A stretch of DNA of 64,000 bases from Erwinia sp. HDF1-3R (GCF_039621855.1 NZ_CP155071.1:2046001-2110000); one strand, 5' to 3'; positions 8,704 through 16,753 are shown, counted from the first letter of the stretch. The notes: generated from the sequence alone by a model not told the origin. Program-made: numbers and translations.

Positions 8704-8834
8704 TTTTCCGGCGGAGGCAGAGACAGGGCTTTATAAACCCGGGGCGAGCATCCGGTTAGCGCCTGCGTCATTTTTCTGTCGAGCCGTTTACAATTTTCTT
8801 TGTAGCGCAGTGCGCGGCGTTGGCGTGAGTTCAT
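8700..8834 (-). CDS. Possible 44-residue basic protein
   Basis: A short minus-strand frame encoding MNSRQRRALRYKENCKRLDR and a tail ending PPPEK. It is Arg/Lys-rich and lies downstream of the repressor on the same strand, so it could be its second cistron. AGAGAG lies about 8 bases before the ATG. Small basic proteins of this type are common in prophages, but I do not recognise this one. Its stop lies inside the T-run of the facing terminator. Confidence 0.4.
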   Translation of the reverse strand: MNSRQRRALRYKENCKRLDRKMTQALTGCSPRVYKALSLPPPEK

Positions 8835-8952
8835 CGGCAAGCTCTCTTTTAGGGTGAAGGTAAGATAAGCCTGGAAGCTGAATTGATATGCGTCAAGCGC
8901 ATATGTTGGTGGGAATATAAAGAGGCCCGTTTACCGGGACCTCTGTGGGGGG

Positions 8953-9642
8953 TTAACCATGGCGCCGGAACTGCTGTGACTGACTCAGCAACACGCGACC
9001 CGCTACGTTCAACATCGCCATTTCGTGATGAGATATGGTCCACTCTTTATAACGGGGATTGTCGGATATGACATAAAGTTCCGTTTTAACTTTCTGTAAA
9101 CGCTTAACAAAAGTGTCTCCGTTGAAGTCGAAAACGTATATGCCATCCCCGTCAAAGGATGACACGCTGACATCAACAAAAATCAGATCGCCTGGCTCAA
9201 TAGTGCCTTCCATACTGTCGCCACGAACATTGATTAATTTAACGTACGCTTCCGGTTTATTGCCAAAAATTACGCTTGCCTCATTTCTGACATATTCAAT
9301 GGATTTAATGACTTCTACCACTTCTCTGGCGGGTGGATCCACGCCTTCGCTGGCGGCAAAATCAAGAACATCAACACGATACACATCACCTCTCCTCACG
9401 CTGGTTAACGAATCAACACTGGATAAAACCCCAGTATTGTTTAGTTCTCCTGATGAGAATAGCTCAGAAACGGGCACGGTGAGGGCATCGGCAATTTTTT
9501 GTAGCAACGCATCACTGTAACCCTGCCGGCCACGCTCAAGGCGGGACAGGTTACCCACGTCACTTTCAACCCGCAGGGCAAGCTCATGCAGGGTCATGTT
9601 ATTAGCTTTACGAAGCTGTCTGATTCTTTCTCCAGGTTTCAT
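8953..9642 (-). CDS. CI-like phage repressor (XRE plus LexA/S24 peptidase)
   Basis: A 229-residue repressor. Residues 1-62 form an XRE helix-turn-helix (IRQLRKANNMTLHELALRV, VGNLSRLERGRQG). The C-terminal half is an S24 (LexA/CI) serine peptidase domain, with the catalytic Ser143 in GDSMEGT and Lys180 in FVKRL, 37 residues apart as in LexA. Such repressors are inactivated by RecA-stimulated self-cleavage after DNA damage. The expected Ala-Gly cleavage pair is not obvious; the candidate linker reads AASEG (residues 96-100). It is transcribed leftward, divergent from the endolysin, with matching operators at 9663-9725 between them. Confidence 0.9.
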   Translation of the reverse strand: MKPGERIRQLRKANNMTLHELALRVESDVGNLSRLERGRQGYSDALLQKIADALTVPVSELFSSGELNNTGVLSSVDSLTSVRRGDVYRVDVLDFAASEGVDPPAREVVEVIKSIEYVRNEASVIFGNKPEAYVKLINVRGDSMEGTIEPGDLIFVDVSVSSFDGDGIYVFDFNGDTFVKRLQKVKTELYVISDNPRYKEWTISHHEMAMLNVAGRVLLSQSQQFRRHG

Positions 9643-9662
9643 CGGGTTATTACACCTTTTTT

Positions 9663-9725
9663 ATGCGTATCACGCAAAGCGCCTTGCGCATTTTTAAGGG
9701 GCATCCTAATATGCGTATAACGCAT
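9663..9725. promoter_or_regulatory. Repressor operator region
   Basis: ATGCGTATAACGCAT (9711-9725) is a perfect palindrome with a 3-base centre. ATGCGTATCACGCAA (9663-9677) matches it except at two positions. A half-site-like TTGCGCAT (9684-9691) lies between them. The sites fill the divergent gap between the CI-like repressor and the endolysin transcript, where CI operators are expected. Binding is inferred from position and symmetry. Confidence 0.8.
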
Positions 9726-9846
9726 TATTTTTCTTGCCCGTAAAATGATGCGCCGTATTATCCCGCTCTTTAACAGCCTGAACGCGCCGATACAGGTGCC
9801 CGAAAAATGCTACCGGTTATCTTTCACGTTAAAGAGGGGGTTCATC

Positions 9847-10314
9847 ATGAGCCAGATTGTCTCCATTTTGAAGTATGAAGAGGGCTACCGGGACGAACCG
9901 TTTATCGATTCGTTAGGCTATCCCACCGTAGGTTGTGGCATCAAAATCGGTCCGAAAGGCGCCTCTCTGACCAGCTATATCTTCAAGGTTCCCCGACAGG
10001 TCGGTGAACTGTGGATGCAAACGCTGGTTGAGGGGAAGATTTTTGCGATGCAGCAACGTCCCCTGCTGGCCAGTGCGCTGGATCAGTGTAACGACGCGCG
10101 TTCAGACATTCTTTACAGTATGGCTTATCAGATGGGAGTGGAAGGTCTGAGCGGCTTCAGTAATACGCTTGCCGCCATTGCCCGGGGAGACTTTTCGTCC
10201 GCTGCTGATGGTATGTTAAACAGCCTGTGGGCCAGGCAGACACCCGCCAGAGCGAAGCGACACGCGGACGTGATGCGCAGCGGCAGCTATGAAAGCTATC
10301 GGGGGCTGCTATGA
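9847..10314 (+). CDS. Phage endolysin (T4-type lysozyme, GH24)
   Basis: A 155-residue muramidase that cuts the glycan strands of peptidoglycan. The GH24 catalytic triad is visible with T4 lysozyme spacing: Glu12 (YEEGY), Asp21 (FIDS) and Thr27 (PTVGCG). There is no signal peptide or SAR anchor, so it needs a holin to leave the cytoplasm. ATG 9847 is preferred over an upstream ATG because AGAGGGGG lies before it. Its stop overlaps the ATG of the next membrane protein. It is the first gene to the right of the CI-type operators, so it is probably repressed until the CI-like protein is inactivated. Confidence 0.88.
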   Translation: MSQIVSILKYEEGYRDEPFIDSLGYPTVGCGIKIGPKGASLTSYIFKVPRQVGELWMQTLVEGKIFAMQQRPLLASALDQCNDARSDILYSMAYQMGVEGLSGFSNTLAAIARGDFSSAADGMLNSLWARQTPARAKRHADVMRSGSYESYRGLL

Positions 10315-10655
10315 AATTTTCCCTTTATCTGAGCGGCGTAGTGATTGCGCTGCTGCTGCTGTTGGTGATTCGTCGCTACAGCTCAGTGGAGTTTGTACTG
10401 CATGCCAGGCTGCTGTTTAAAACCTGGTCGGTGTGGCTGGCTTCACTTGGCTCCGCGATAAGCGCATGGGTTCACTCATTTCCCGATTCTGCCATGCAGG
10501 CCTGGCAGATGCTGCCCGCTGACGTTAAGAGCGTTATCCCCCCAAATTATCTTGGCCTGATTGGCGCGTTTATGGTCGCCATGGCGGTGATGGCGCAGTT
10601 TGTTCGCCAGCGGACGCTGGCTGATGAGCGTCAAAAGCTCGACTGTCATCACTGA
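10311..10655 (+). CDS. Holin-like membrane protein (DUF7940-type)
   Basis: A 114-residue protein with an N-terminal membrane anchor (residues 4-22) and two further hydrophobic stretches (about 38-54 and 81-99). The segment AWQMLPADVKSVIPP followed by a hydrophobic helix and a basic end resembles small phage lysis proteins of the DUF7940 kind; that match is from memory. It overlaps the endolysin stop by 4 bases, so the two are translationally coupled. It may serve as the holin for the endolysin, making the pair upstream of the repressor redundant, or as a spanin-like accessory protein. Confidence 0.6.
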   Translation: MKFSLYLSGVVIALLLLLVIRRYSSVEFVLHARLLFKTWSVWLASLGSAISAWVHSFPDSAMQAWQMLPADVKSVIPPNYLGLIGAFMVAMAVMAQFVRQRTLADERQKLDCHH

Positions 10656-10745
10656 TACTCCTCGTTTCACCGCGTTCCATCTGTTCCCAAAACCTGCCCC
10701 CGTGGGCACCCCTTGTACGACTATTCCTTTTATCTGGAGGTTTTT

Positions 10746-12497
10746 ATGATCGAAGTGAACTGCTTTGCCGATCTGCGCACCACTGCACCGACGAAAGCTG
10801 GCGACATCGCCGCCCTGAAACGCTATTACGACAAAGACTCGTCATTTCACGGCGGCGGCGACTTTGTCGGCTTTCTGGGCACCACCACGCTGACTGATGA
10901 CGGCGGAACGGTGGCGAAGGGCAGCAGCTTTTACTGGAAGCGTATTATTAACGATCCCGTGCAGGTGAATCTCTATCACTTTGGCGCACGCGGCGACGGC
11001 GTAACCGATGACGGCGACGCCTTCAGGCGGATGTTTAGCTGGTCGCAGAGCTACGATATCAACGCAAAAGATATTGGCGTGCGTTTTCCGCCGGGGAAAT
11101 TTTTGATTTCGCCCATCGACCTTTCGGCCAGCGAAATACCTTATTTTGCGCTTTATGGTGACGACAGCCCTTACGGCGTGTCTCCGGGCACGGTAATTAT
11201 CTCTGATAAGTCGATCAATACGGTGTTTAAAGTCAATGCCCGGCGCACCGTTATTCGCGGTATCAGCTGGAACGGGCAGGCCAGCGCGGATATCACCGCT
11301 ACCAGCGGGGCCATTACCGCCGATATGCTCTCCAACGTGCAGCCATTTTTTGAAAACACCACTATCGAGGGCGAGTTCGTGCATATCCGCTGCTTTCGCG
11401 TGCAGTATAACGGCGGCACCGTCATCAAGCTGCTGGACACCCTGGATACCCGCTTTGATCAAATCTACAGCCAGAATACCTATGCGCGGGTTTTTGAAGT
11501 GGGTTGGTCTAACTCGCCGAATGGCGTCTGGGATCACGCAACGGCAATTGAGCTGAGTAATGCCAACTTCCAGACCGGCTATGGTGATGCCACCCTGTAT
11601 ATGCCACGCATGACCCAGGGGATCATTCACAACGTCTGGATTGAGCATACGCGGTTCCCCGGCGATCTCACTAACGGGCAGTGGATTGTCGATGCATTAA
11701 GCGTGGAGGATTGCGCTAATCCGCTGTTAATGAACAACAGTCGGGTGCAGTTTCGTCAGCTTAATTTGCAGGCGGGTGCAAAGGTCAGCATGGATACCAC
11801 CAGCGACCGCTGGCTGTCAGGCTACGAATCCGGCTGGCGCCGGGAGGAGAACTTTGGCACCACGATGACCGGCTCCATGAAGGCCGGCTGGTACAGCGGC
11901 TACCGGCTGAATAATATTTCGGACAGTGATAAATGGTTCCGCATTGGCAAATTCGTCTTCCCGAAAGTCAATCAGCAGTGGACGCTGGAGTTCGTGGGTA
12001 AACTGACGAATACTAACCCGGCGGGCACGGCAGCCAGTCCGGTGCAGGCTGTTTCATCCGGGGTGACCTGGCTGAACCTCCAGCGATGCGTCAGTTCAGT
12101 CTGGGCGGATATGTTTCATCGCGGCTCGACGTCGGTGATTGATGTCAAATATAAGCGCAGCTATGAAAACATCGTTGAGGTATGGGTAAAACTCAAAGCC
12201 GGCAGCGGGGATACCATGTTTAATCTTCGTTCCACCGGCCCCACGCGGTTTGATTCCGGTGAATGCTCCTTGTTTACCCCGGACCTGAGTGAGGTGACCG
12301 ATCTCACTACGTTGGGTACCGTGACCCCCAGTGCAAGACTCAGCCTGCATAATGGTTTAGCGGGGATAGGGGCTAATGAAAATGGCGTAGTGACCTTAGC
12401 GACTGCGGATGCTGCGGTACCTGCCAGCACCGCACCGGGCGGTTACATTACGCTCAACATTAACGGTACCGATCGTAAGTTCCCTTACTATAACTGA
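10746..12497 (+). CDS. Phage tailspike with beta-helix (probable polysaccharide depolymerase)
   Basis: A 583-residue tailspike. The first 85 or so residues form a short attachment-like domain. VNLYHFGARGDGVTDDGDAF then marks the start of a pectate-lyase-3 type right-handed beta-helix. The C-terminal third is a beta-rich receptor or trimerisation part. Such spikes cut capsular or exopolysaccharide, and the overall look recalls colanic-acid-degrading spikes; substrate is inferred. ATG 10746 is chosen because TGGAGG lies 7 bases upstream. A terminator follows within 20 bases. No tail baseplate gene accompanies it, which is odd for a spike. Confidence 0.8.
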   Translation: MIEVNCFADLRTTAPTKAGDIAALKRYYDKDSSFHGGGDFVGFLGTTTLTDDGGTVAKGSSFYWKRIINDPVQVNLYHFGARGDGVTDDGDAFRRMFSWSQSYDINAKDIGVRFPPGKFLISPIDLSASEIPYFALYGDDSPYGVSPGTVIISDKSINTVFKVNARRTVIRGISWNGQASADITATSGAITADMLSNVQPFFENTTIEGEFVHIRCFRVQYNGGTVIKLLDTLDTRFDQIYSQNTYARVFEVGWSNSPNGVWDHATAIELSNANFQTGYGDATLYMPRMTQGIIHNVWIEHTRFPGDLTNGQWIVDALSVEDCANPLLMNNSRVQFRQLNLQAGAKVSMDTTSDRWLSGYESGWRREENFGTTMTGSMKAGWYSGYRLNNISDSDKWFRIGKFVFPKVNQQWTLEFVGKLTNTNPAGTAASPVQAVSSGVTWLNLQRCVSSVWADMFHRGSTSVIDVKYKRSYENIVEVWVKLKAGSGDTMFNLRSTGPTRFDSGECSLFTPDLSEVTDLTTLGTVTPSARLSLHNGLAGIGANENGVVTLATADAAVPASTAPGGYITLNINGTDRKFPYYN

Positions 12498-12515
12498 GTG
12501 CTACAGCCTGAACCT

Positions 12516-12543
12516 AACCGCCCCTCCAGGGCGGTTTTTTTTT
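12516..12543 (+). terminator. Rho-independent terminator after the tailspike gene
   Basis: Stem AACCGCCC (12516-12523) with GGGCGGTT (12529-12536), 5-base loop, then a run of T. It closes the endolysin-holin-tailspike transcript. Confidence 0.9.
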
Positions 12544-12790
12544 GCAGCAAATAAAGCCGCGGTGCGCAAAAAGTGTTGGCGAACATAGCAGAAGAGTGAA
12601 ATAGTACGGAATCACCCTCCAGGAATAATCCGTTTTTAGTGGACGAAATTTCTGTTTCAGGGGGAAATTGTGTGGTTTTTCTGCCAGAGGCGTTTATAAA
12701 AGTGGCAGCCTGGCCATTAGAATAAATCAGGGGTTGAGCCAGATGAAAAGGGTCGTAAAATAGGACCATTACTTAAATCAGGAGAATGAT

Positions 12791-13000
12791 GTGTCAGAAG
12801 CTGCGTCTGTTGAAAACCACCCCGATCGGCTGGAAGAGGCAAAAAATATCGCGCTGGGATGGCGTATTGTCGGCCAGATGGAACCGCATACCTTAGAGGA
12901 TGCGATTCAGATGCTTCGTGACAGCTCGGCCCATGCGGCAAAAGTCTATGACCTGATCTATGCGGAAATCGCTGAGCGTAACAAAGACCAACCGCGCTGA
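12791..13000 (+). CDS. Small hypothetical protein, 69 residues
   Basis: A helical, acidic soluble protein starting at GTG 12791, with CAGGAG 6 bases upstream. It contains ALGWRIVGQMEPHTLEDAIQ and ends in a charged tail. No domain, signal or membrane segment is seen. The strong ribosome binding site and balanced composition support a real gene. Family not recognised. Confidence 0.6.
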   Translation: MSEAASVENHPDRLEEAKNIALGWRIVGQMEPHTLEDAIQMLRDSSAHAAKVYDLIYAEIAERNKDQPR

Positions 13001-13107
13001 GCGGAGTGCTAAGACTCACTGCACTCAATGAAATCAGGTAACCGGGCTGCTGCATGCTGAAGGGCAGGCCGGGTCAGTTAGCTGTCGTCGCGCACCTCTT
13101 CTGCTCG

Positions 13108-13353
13108 TTAATATTCGCCTGTTACCAGCCACTGATCGGCTTCTTCAAACATCTCTTCAATGACTCTCATCATGACGGCCTTATCGCTTTTGCTGGCATC
13201 GGTTTTCACGCTGTTCGCCTGCATCGGCTTGACCCGGACGTCCGCCTCCGGAAAAACCCGCTGAATGCGTTTTTCAAGCTCGTCCAGAATCATCTGTTGA
13301 GCATTAGGTAAACCCGCTACGTTGCGCTTATCGTAAATCAGTTCAACAAACAT
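13108..13353 (-). CDS. DinI-family SOS protein
   Basis: An 81-residue protein of the DinI-like family: MFVELIYDKRNVAG, ELEKRIQRVFP, then an acidic C-terminal helix VIEEMFEEADQWLV. DinI binds and stabilises RecA filaments and tunes the SOS response. ATG 13353 is used rather than a longer start, because the family begins at this point and AGGA lies 9 bases before it. A LexA box lies about 23 bases upstream, so DNA damage should induce it. It sits beside the CI-like repressor block and may be the prophage's own DinI copy. Confidence 0.88.
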   Translation of the reverse strand: MFVELIYDKRNVAGLPNAQQMILDELEKRIQRVFPEADVRVKPMQANSVKTDASKSDKAVMMRVIEEMFEEADQWLVTGEY

Positions 13354-13375
13354 GTACTTATCCTGGTTAACTGTG

Positions 13376-13391
13376 CTGTATAAAAATACAG
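13376..13391 (-). promoter_or_regulatory. LexA box (SOS box)
   Basis: CTG-N10-CAG with an all A/T spacer (CTGTATAAAAATACAG), matching the E. coli SOS box pattern. It lies 22-38 bases before the DinI-like start codon. Confidence 0.88.
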
Positions 13392-13457
13392 TTATTTTAA
13401 CCATCCTTCAATCAAATTATGATACAGGCGGGATAACGCATAAACAGGAAATGAAAA

Positions 13458-13682
13458 ATGAAAAAAATGCTGTTAATGGCCAGCGTTCTGATGGCCGGCA
13501 CGCTGCTTGCAGGCTGTACGAACAATCATATTCTGCATATGAACGACGGGCGCACGCTGGTGGTACAGGGTAAACCGCAGGTCGATAAAGCGACCGGTAT
13601 GGTGCTGTACACCGATGAAAACGGCAAGCAGCAGGCGGTAAATCAGGCTGATATCAAAGAGATGAGCGCGCTGGACAAGTAG
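13458..13682 (+). CDS. YgdI/YgdR-family lipoprotein (DUF903)
   Basis: A 74-residue lipoprotein. The signal peptide ends in the lipobox LLAGC, with lipidated Cys at residue 20. The mature part HILHMNDGRTLVVQGKPQVDKATG fits the small SH3-like fold of the YgdI/YgdR family, whose role is not established. AGGAAATGAAAA precedes the start. A long hairpin terminator follows at once, so it is a single-gene unit. Confidence 0.85.
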   Translation: MKKMLLMASVLMAGTLLAGCTNNHILHMNDGRTLVVQGKPQVDKATGMVLYTDENGKQQAVNQADIKEMSALDK

Positions 13683-13690
13683 AGGGTGCG

Positions 13691-13724
13691 GACAAACCAG
13701 GAACACTCCTGGTTTGTCCCTTTT
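13691..13724 (+). terminator. Terminator after the YgdI/YgdR-type gene
   Basis: Perfect 12-bp stem GACAAACCAGGA (13691-13702) with TCCTGGTTTGTC (13707-13718), 4-base loop, then CCTTTT. Confidence 0.85.
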
Positions 13725-13806
13725 CACGAAGGTGACAGTGTCATGTGACGGACTTTTCCCTCATAGTATTTGCGTTAAGTGAGAAAATTTCCGGAGAACG
13801 CTGCTC

Positions 13807-14211
13807 ATGTTTCGCATTTTCGCCGCGGGCTGTCTGCTGGTCAGTGCCACCTTTGCGGCGCGGGCCACGCCAGATGCCCAACCGATGAACGCTGAGTTTC
13901 AAATTACCTGCCCTGGTCGTCAGACCATGACCGTCACCGAAGCACAATACGGCCTGACTACCCTGATGTGGCCGGGTAATCATTTCCAGATTGCCGCAGG
14001 GCAGCAGCAGTCGAGCACCGACAGCGGTACGCGGGTGTCGATTGTGCTGTTTCGAAACGGCGATCAGATGATCGTTAATAAAGCGGATCAGGAGACATTT
14101 TTCTCCTTCGAAGGGGCCAAAAAGCTGGTGCCCTGCAGCCGCAGCAGTGAACGGGAGAACGGTGCAGTCACCCTGCAGCGCACCGATGCGACCGGAAACG
14201 TAGAATCCTGA
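13807..14211 (+). CDS. Hypothetical periplasmic protein, 134 residues
   Basis: A signal peptide (about residues 1-20, cleavage after ARA) is followed by a beta-rich mature part with two Cys (ITCPGRQ and LVPCSR) that could form a disulfide. The pattern of a Cys, then MTVTEAQYG and an alternating strand pattern recalls small periplasmic barrels such as MliC-type lysozyme inhibitors, but the resemblance is weak. GGAGAA lies 9 bases before the start. It appears to be a single-gene unit. Confidence 0.65.
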   Translation: MFRIFAAGCLLVSATFAARATPDAQPMNAEFQITCPGRQTMTVTEAQYGLTTLMWPGNHFQIAAGQQQSSTDSGTRVSIVLFRNGDQMIVNKADQETFFSFEGAKKLVPCSRSSERENGAVTLQRTDATGNVES

Positions 14212-14240
14212 CCCCTCAGTCAGTTAAAAAACCTGCCCGG

Positions 14241-14903
14241 CTACTCGATAACCCGCTGGCGACAATCCCGCGGCTGGTGCTCGGCTTCATCCAGCAGTGC
14301 CAGCCACTCACGTACGGTCACCTCGCACCAGCCCGGATGACCCCGTGTCACGCTCATCAACACCACGTCTGGCCGCAGCGCCCGGTAGAACTCCAGCGAT
14401 TTATGCAAATCGGCCTCGTTACTCTCGGGTAACTGCAGCGTCACCCAGCGATTGCCATCCCGTACCAGCGTGCCCCCGACAAACAGATAGGTTTTGCCGA
14501 AGGGGGAGGCATAAAGATAGGTGGTACTGCCTGGCGTATGGCCCGGCGTCGGAACCAGGTGGAAGCTGCCGCAGTGTACCTCTGCCAGGTTGAAGGTATC
14601 ATCGGCTTCAACAAAGGCGCTTACTGGACCGAGCGCCCGGGTATGGCAGTAGAGGGCGGAATTAAACCGCTGTTGCAGCTGTCGCGCACCGGGGCCGGCC
14701 TCCTGCCAGCCACTCAGATAATGACGGATTATCCCGCCAAGCCCGGCAATCGTCTGGTGATCGTCAGCATTCTCAACGCGGGAGATCAGCATGTTGCCTC
14801 GCTCATGCTGCAACAGAAACCCATGCATCATCCACTCTGATTCTGTCTCACAGGCCGACAACTCCGGCGTGGAAACCCAGAGGTCCTCATATAACTGCTT
14901 CAT
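14241..14903 (-). CDS. MBL-fold protein without canonical metal motif
   Basis: A 220-residue protein with metallo-beta-lactamase-fold features: PTPGHTPGSTTYLY (His122), FVGGTLVRDG and a late TRGHPGW (His189). The family's HxHxDH metal box, expected near residues 58-66, instead reads IIRHYLSGW, and the bridging Asp after FVG is Gly143. The protein probably binds metal differently or not at all. Function cannot be assigned. It follows ldcA on the same strand with a gap of 15 bases, so the two may be co-transcribed. Confidence 0.75.
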   Translation of the reverse strand: MKQLYEDLWVSTPELSACETESEWMMHGFLLQHERGNMLISRVENADDHQTIAGLGGIIRHYLSGWQEAGPGARQLQQRFNSALYCHTRALGPVSAFVEADDTFNLAEVHCGSFHLVPTPGHTPGSTTYLYASPFGKTYLFVGGTLVRDGNRWVTLQLPESNEADLHKSLEFYRALRPDVVLMSVTRGHPGWCEVTVREWLALLDEAEHQPRDCRQRVIE

Positions 14904-14918
14904 AGGGGCTCCGGGAAG

Positions 14919-15848
14919 TTAACGCAGCGTAGGGTGCCCTGATAACCTTAACGAAGCCTGGTTACCTTCTACTTTCAAATTGCCGTGGGCGCCTAAGGGT
15001 AGCGTGACGGTATCGCGATCGTGGCCAAAAGAGAGGCCGGTAACCAGCGGCAGGCCGGTTATCTGCCGGATTAACGTCCAGACGCTGTCAAAGTCGTAGC
15101 CATTATCGTATGCGCTCAGATTTGCAGCGGTAAAACTGCCGGTCACTATGGCTTTCTGTCGGGCCAGAATGCCGCTCTGGGCCAGCTGTAGCAGCATGCG
15201 TTCAATCTTGTAGGGATGCTCATTTACATCTTCAATGACCAGGATGCCGTCAGAGAGGGCAGGTAGCCAGGGGGTGCCCACGAGGGAGGTTATCATCGCC
15301 AGATTTCCTCCCCATACCGTCCCGCTAACGTCAACGTCCTGCGGTGGCGTTTGCCAGCTCAGGGTGAATTCTGGCGAGGTCAGCGCCCGCCAGAAGTGAT
15401 CGAGGGTGAAATCAGAGAGCACCTCCGCACCAAAATTACCCGCCAGCAGCGGGCCGCTAAAGCTCTTTACGCCGTGGGTCAGCAGGGCCAGCTGGATCGC
15501 GGTGAAATCGCTATGGCCGCAAAGCGCTACGGGCTGCTCCCGAAGACGTGCGGCCAGACCCTGATAATCGAGGTGGGGCAGAAGCCGTGACGCGCCATAG
15601 CCACCGCGTACCGCCAGCACAATATCCGGCAGCGTCGCCAGCGCTGCCAGAGCGTTCACATCCTGCAGGCGCTCTTCGTCAGTCCCGGCAAAACGGCGAT
15701 CGCGTCGGGGAATAACCTCCGTCTGGCTCACCTGATGCCCCTGGGCACGCAGCCGATCGACGGCCAGATGGGCGGCATCCTGATTAAGGCAATAGCCGGA
15801 AGGGGCAATCAGATGAAAAGAACGCGGAGTAACGGACATAATCTTCAC
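14919..15848 (-). CDS. ldcA: Murein L,D-carboxypeptidase A (S66)
   Basis: A 309-residue cytoplasmic L,D-carboxypeptidase of family S66. It removes the terminal D-Ala from tetrapeptides during murein recycling. The nucleophile is Ser113 (CGHSDFTA), with Glu in VIEDVNEHPYK and His in SFGHDRD completing the Ser-Glu-His triad. GTG 15848 has AGAGG at good spacing, while ATG 15839 is closer to the usual N-terminus; the choice changes only three residues. It lies divergent to emtA, as in E. coli, where both act on murein. Confidence 0.95.
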   Translation of the reverse strand: MKIMSVTPRSFHLIAPSGYCLNQDAAHLAVDRLRAQGHQVSQTEVIPRRDRRFAGTDEERLQDVNALAALATLPDIVLAVRGGYGASRLLPHLDYQGLAARLREQPVALCGHSDFTAIQLALLTHGVKSFSGPLLAGNFGAEVLSDFTLDHFWRALTSPEFTLSWQTPPQDVDVSGTVWGGNLAMITSLVGTPWLPALSDGILVIEDVNEHPYKIERMLLQLAQSGILARQKAIVTGSFTAANLSAYDNGYDFDSVWTLIRQITGLPLVTGLSFGHDRDTVTLPLGAHGNLKVEGNQASLRLSGHPTLR

Positions 15849-16120
15849 TTTAATCCTCTAACGGGTGGAATAAATGGCGCATTTCAGTGTGCTACGCTTA
15901 CCGCTGGTGGTCGGGTTGAGCCATGCGCTGCATAATGTTTGCTTTTTATACCGACTCCAGTGAATTTTTTTGGCAGACCGGGGGTCCAATAACCCGATAA
16001 TGACTAAAAGCCTGTCCTAAGTCACCCTCTGACCCGGCAAATTCAGAGTTACGGTAATTTTCCACAGGTCAGCGGCGGGTATGATAGGTCGCAGGCTAAG
16101 GCGCAAAGGATAATGAAAAC

Positions 16121-16753
16121 GTGAGAAGCGTTAACTACGTTGCAATCGCAGGGGTGCTCCTGCTGGCAGGCTGTGCCAGCAAACCCCATAAACAGACCGT
16201 CACCGTACAGCAAACACCATTAACCAAGGCCCCACCGCAAAAGGTCGCGCAGGCGTGGTCGATCTTTACGGAGAATGCGGCCCACAGCTACGGAATCGAT
16301 CAGAAGCTGGTGGATGCCATTATTTCAGTGGAATCGGGCGGCAATCCAACGGTAGTCAGTAAGTCGAATGCCATTGGATTGATGCAGATTAAAGCCTCCA
16401 CGGCCGGCCGTGAAGTCTATCGCGTCCAGGGGCGTCGCGGTCAGCCAAGCAGTTCGGAGCTGCGCGATCCGGTGAAAAATATTGATATCGGTACCGCCTA
16501 TCTGAAAATTTTGCAGGATCAGTCGCTGGCGGGCATTCGCGACCCTGAAACGCTGCGTTACGCGACGATCGTTTCCTATGCCAACGGGGCCGGCGCGCTG
16601 CTGCGCACCTTCTCTCCCGATCGCGACCGGGCAATAGCCATGATCAACGCGATGACGCCGGAAGCGTTCTATCATCACGTTCAGAGCAAGCATCCCGCTG
16701 CGCAGGCACCGCGCTATTTGTGGAAAGTCACCACCGCCTACCGGACTATCTGA
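16121..16753 (+). CDS. emtA: Endo-type membrane-bound lytic murein transglycosylase (MltE/EmtA)
   Basis: A 210-residue outer-membrane lipoprotein that cuts murein glycan strands internally, leaving 1,6-anhydro ends. Lipobox LLAGC gives the lipidated Cys at residue 18. The SLT domain has the catalytic Glu in SVESGG (about residue 69) and the GLMQIK motif. The start is GTG 16121, because the in-frame upstream sequence is stopped and AAAGGA lies before it. Neighbours ldcA and ycgR match the E. coli order. Confidence 0.93.
   Translation: MRSVNYVAIAGVLLLAGCASKPHKQTVTVQQTPLTKAPPQKVAQAWSIFTENAAHSYGIDQKLVDAIISVESGGNPTVVSKSNAIGLMQIKASTAGREVYRVQGRRGQPSSSELRDPVKNIDIGTAYLKILQDQSLAGIRDPETLRYATIVSYANGAGALLRTFSPDRDRAIAMINAMTPEAFYHHVQSKHPAAQAPRYLWKVTTAYRTI

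Noticed and set aside
10842..11648. 268-codon minus-strand frame
   Set aside because: Antisense to the tailspike gene, with codon-shadow composition.
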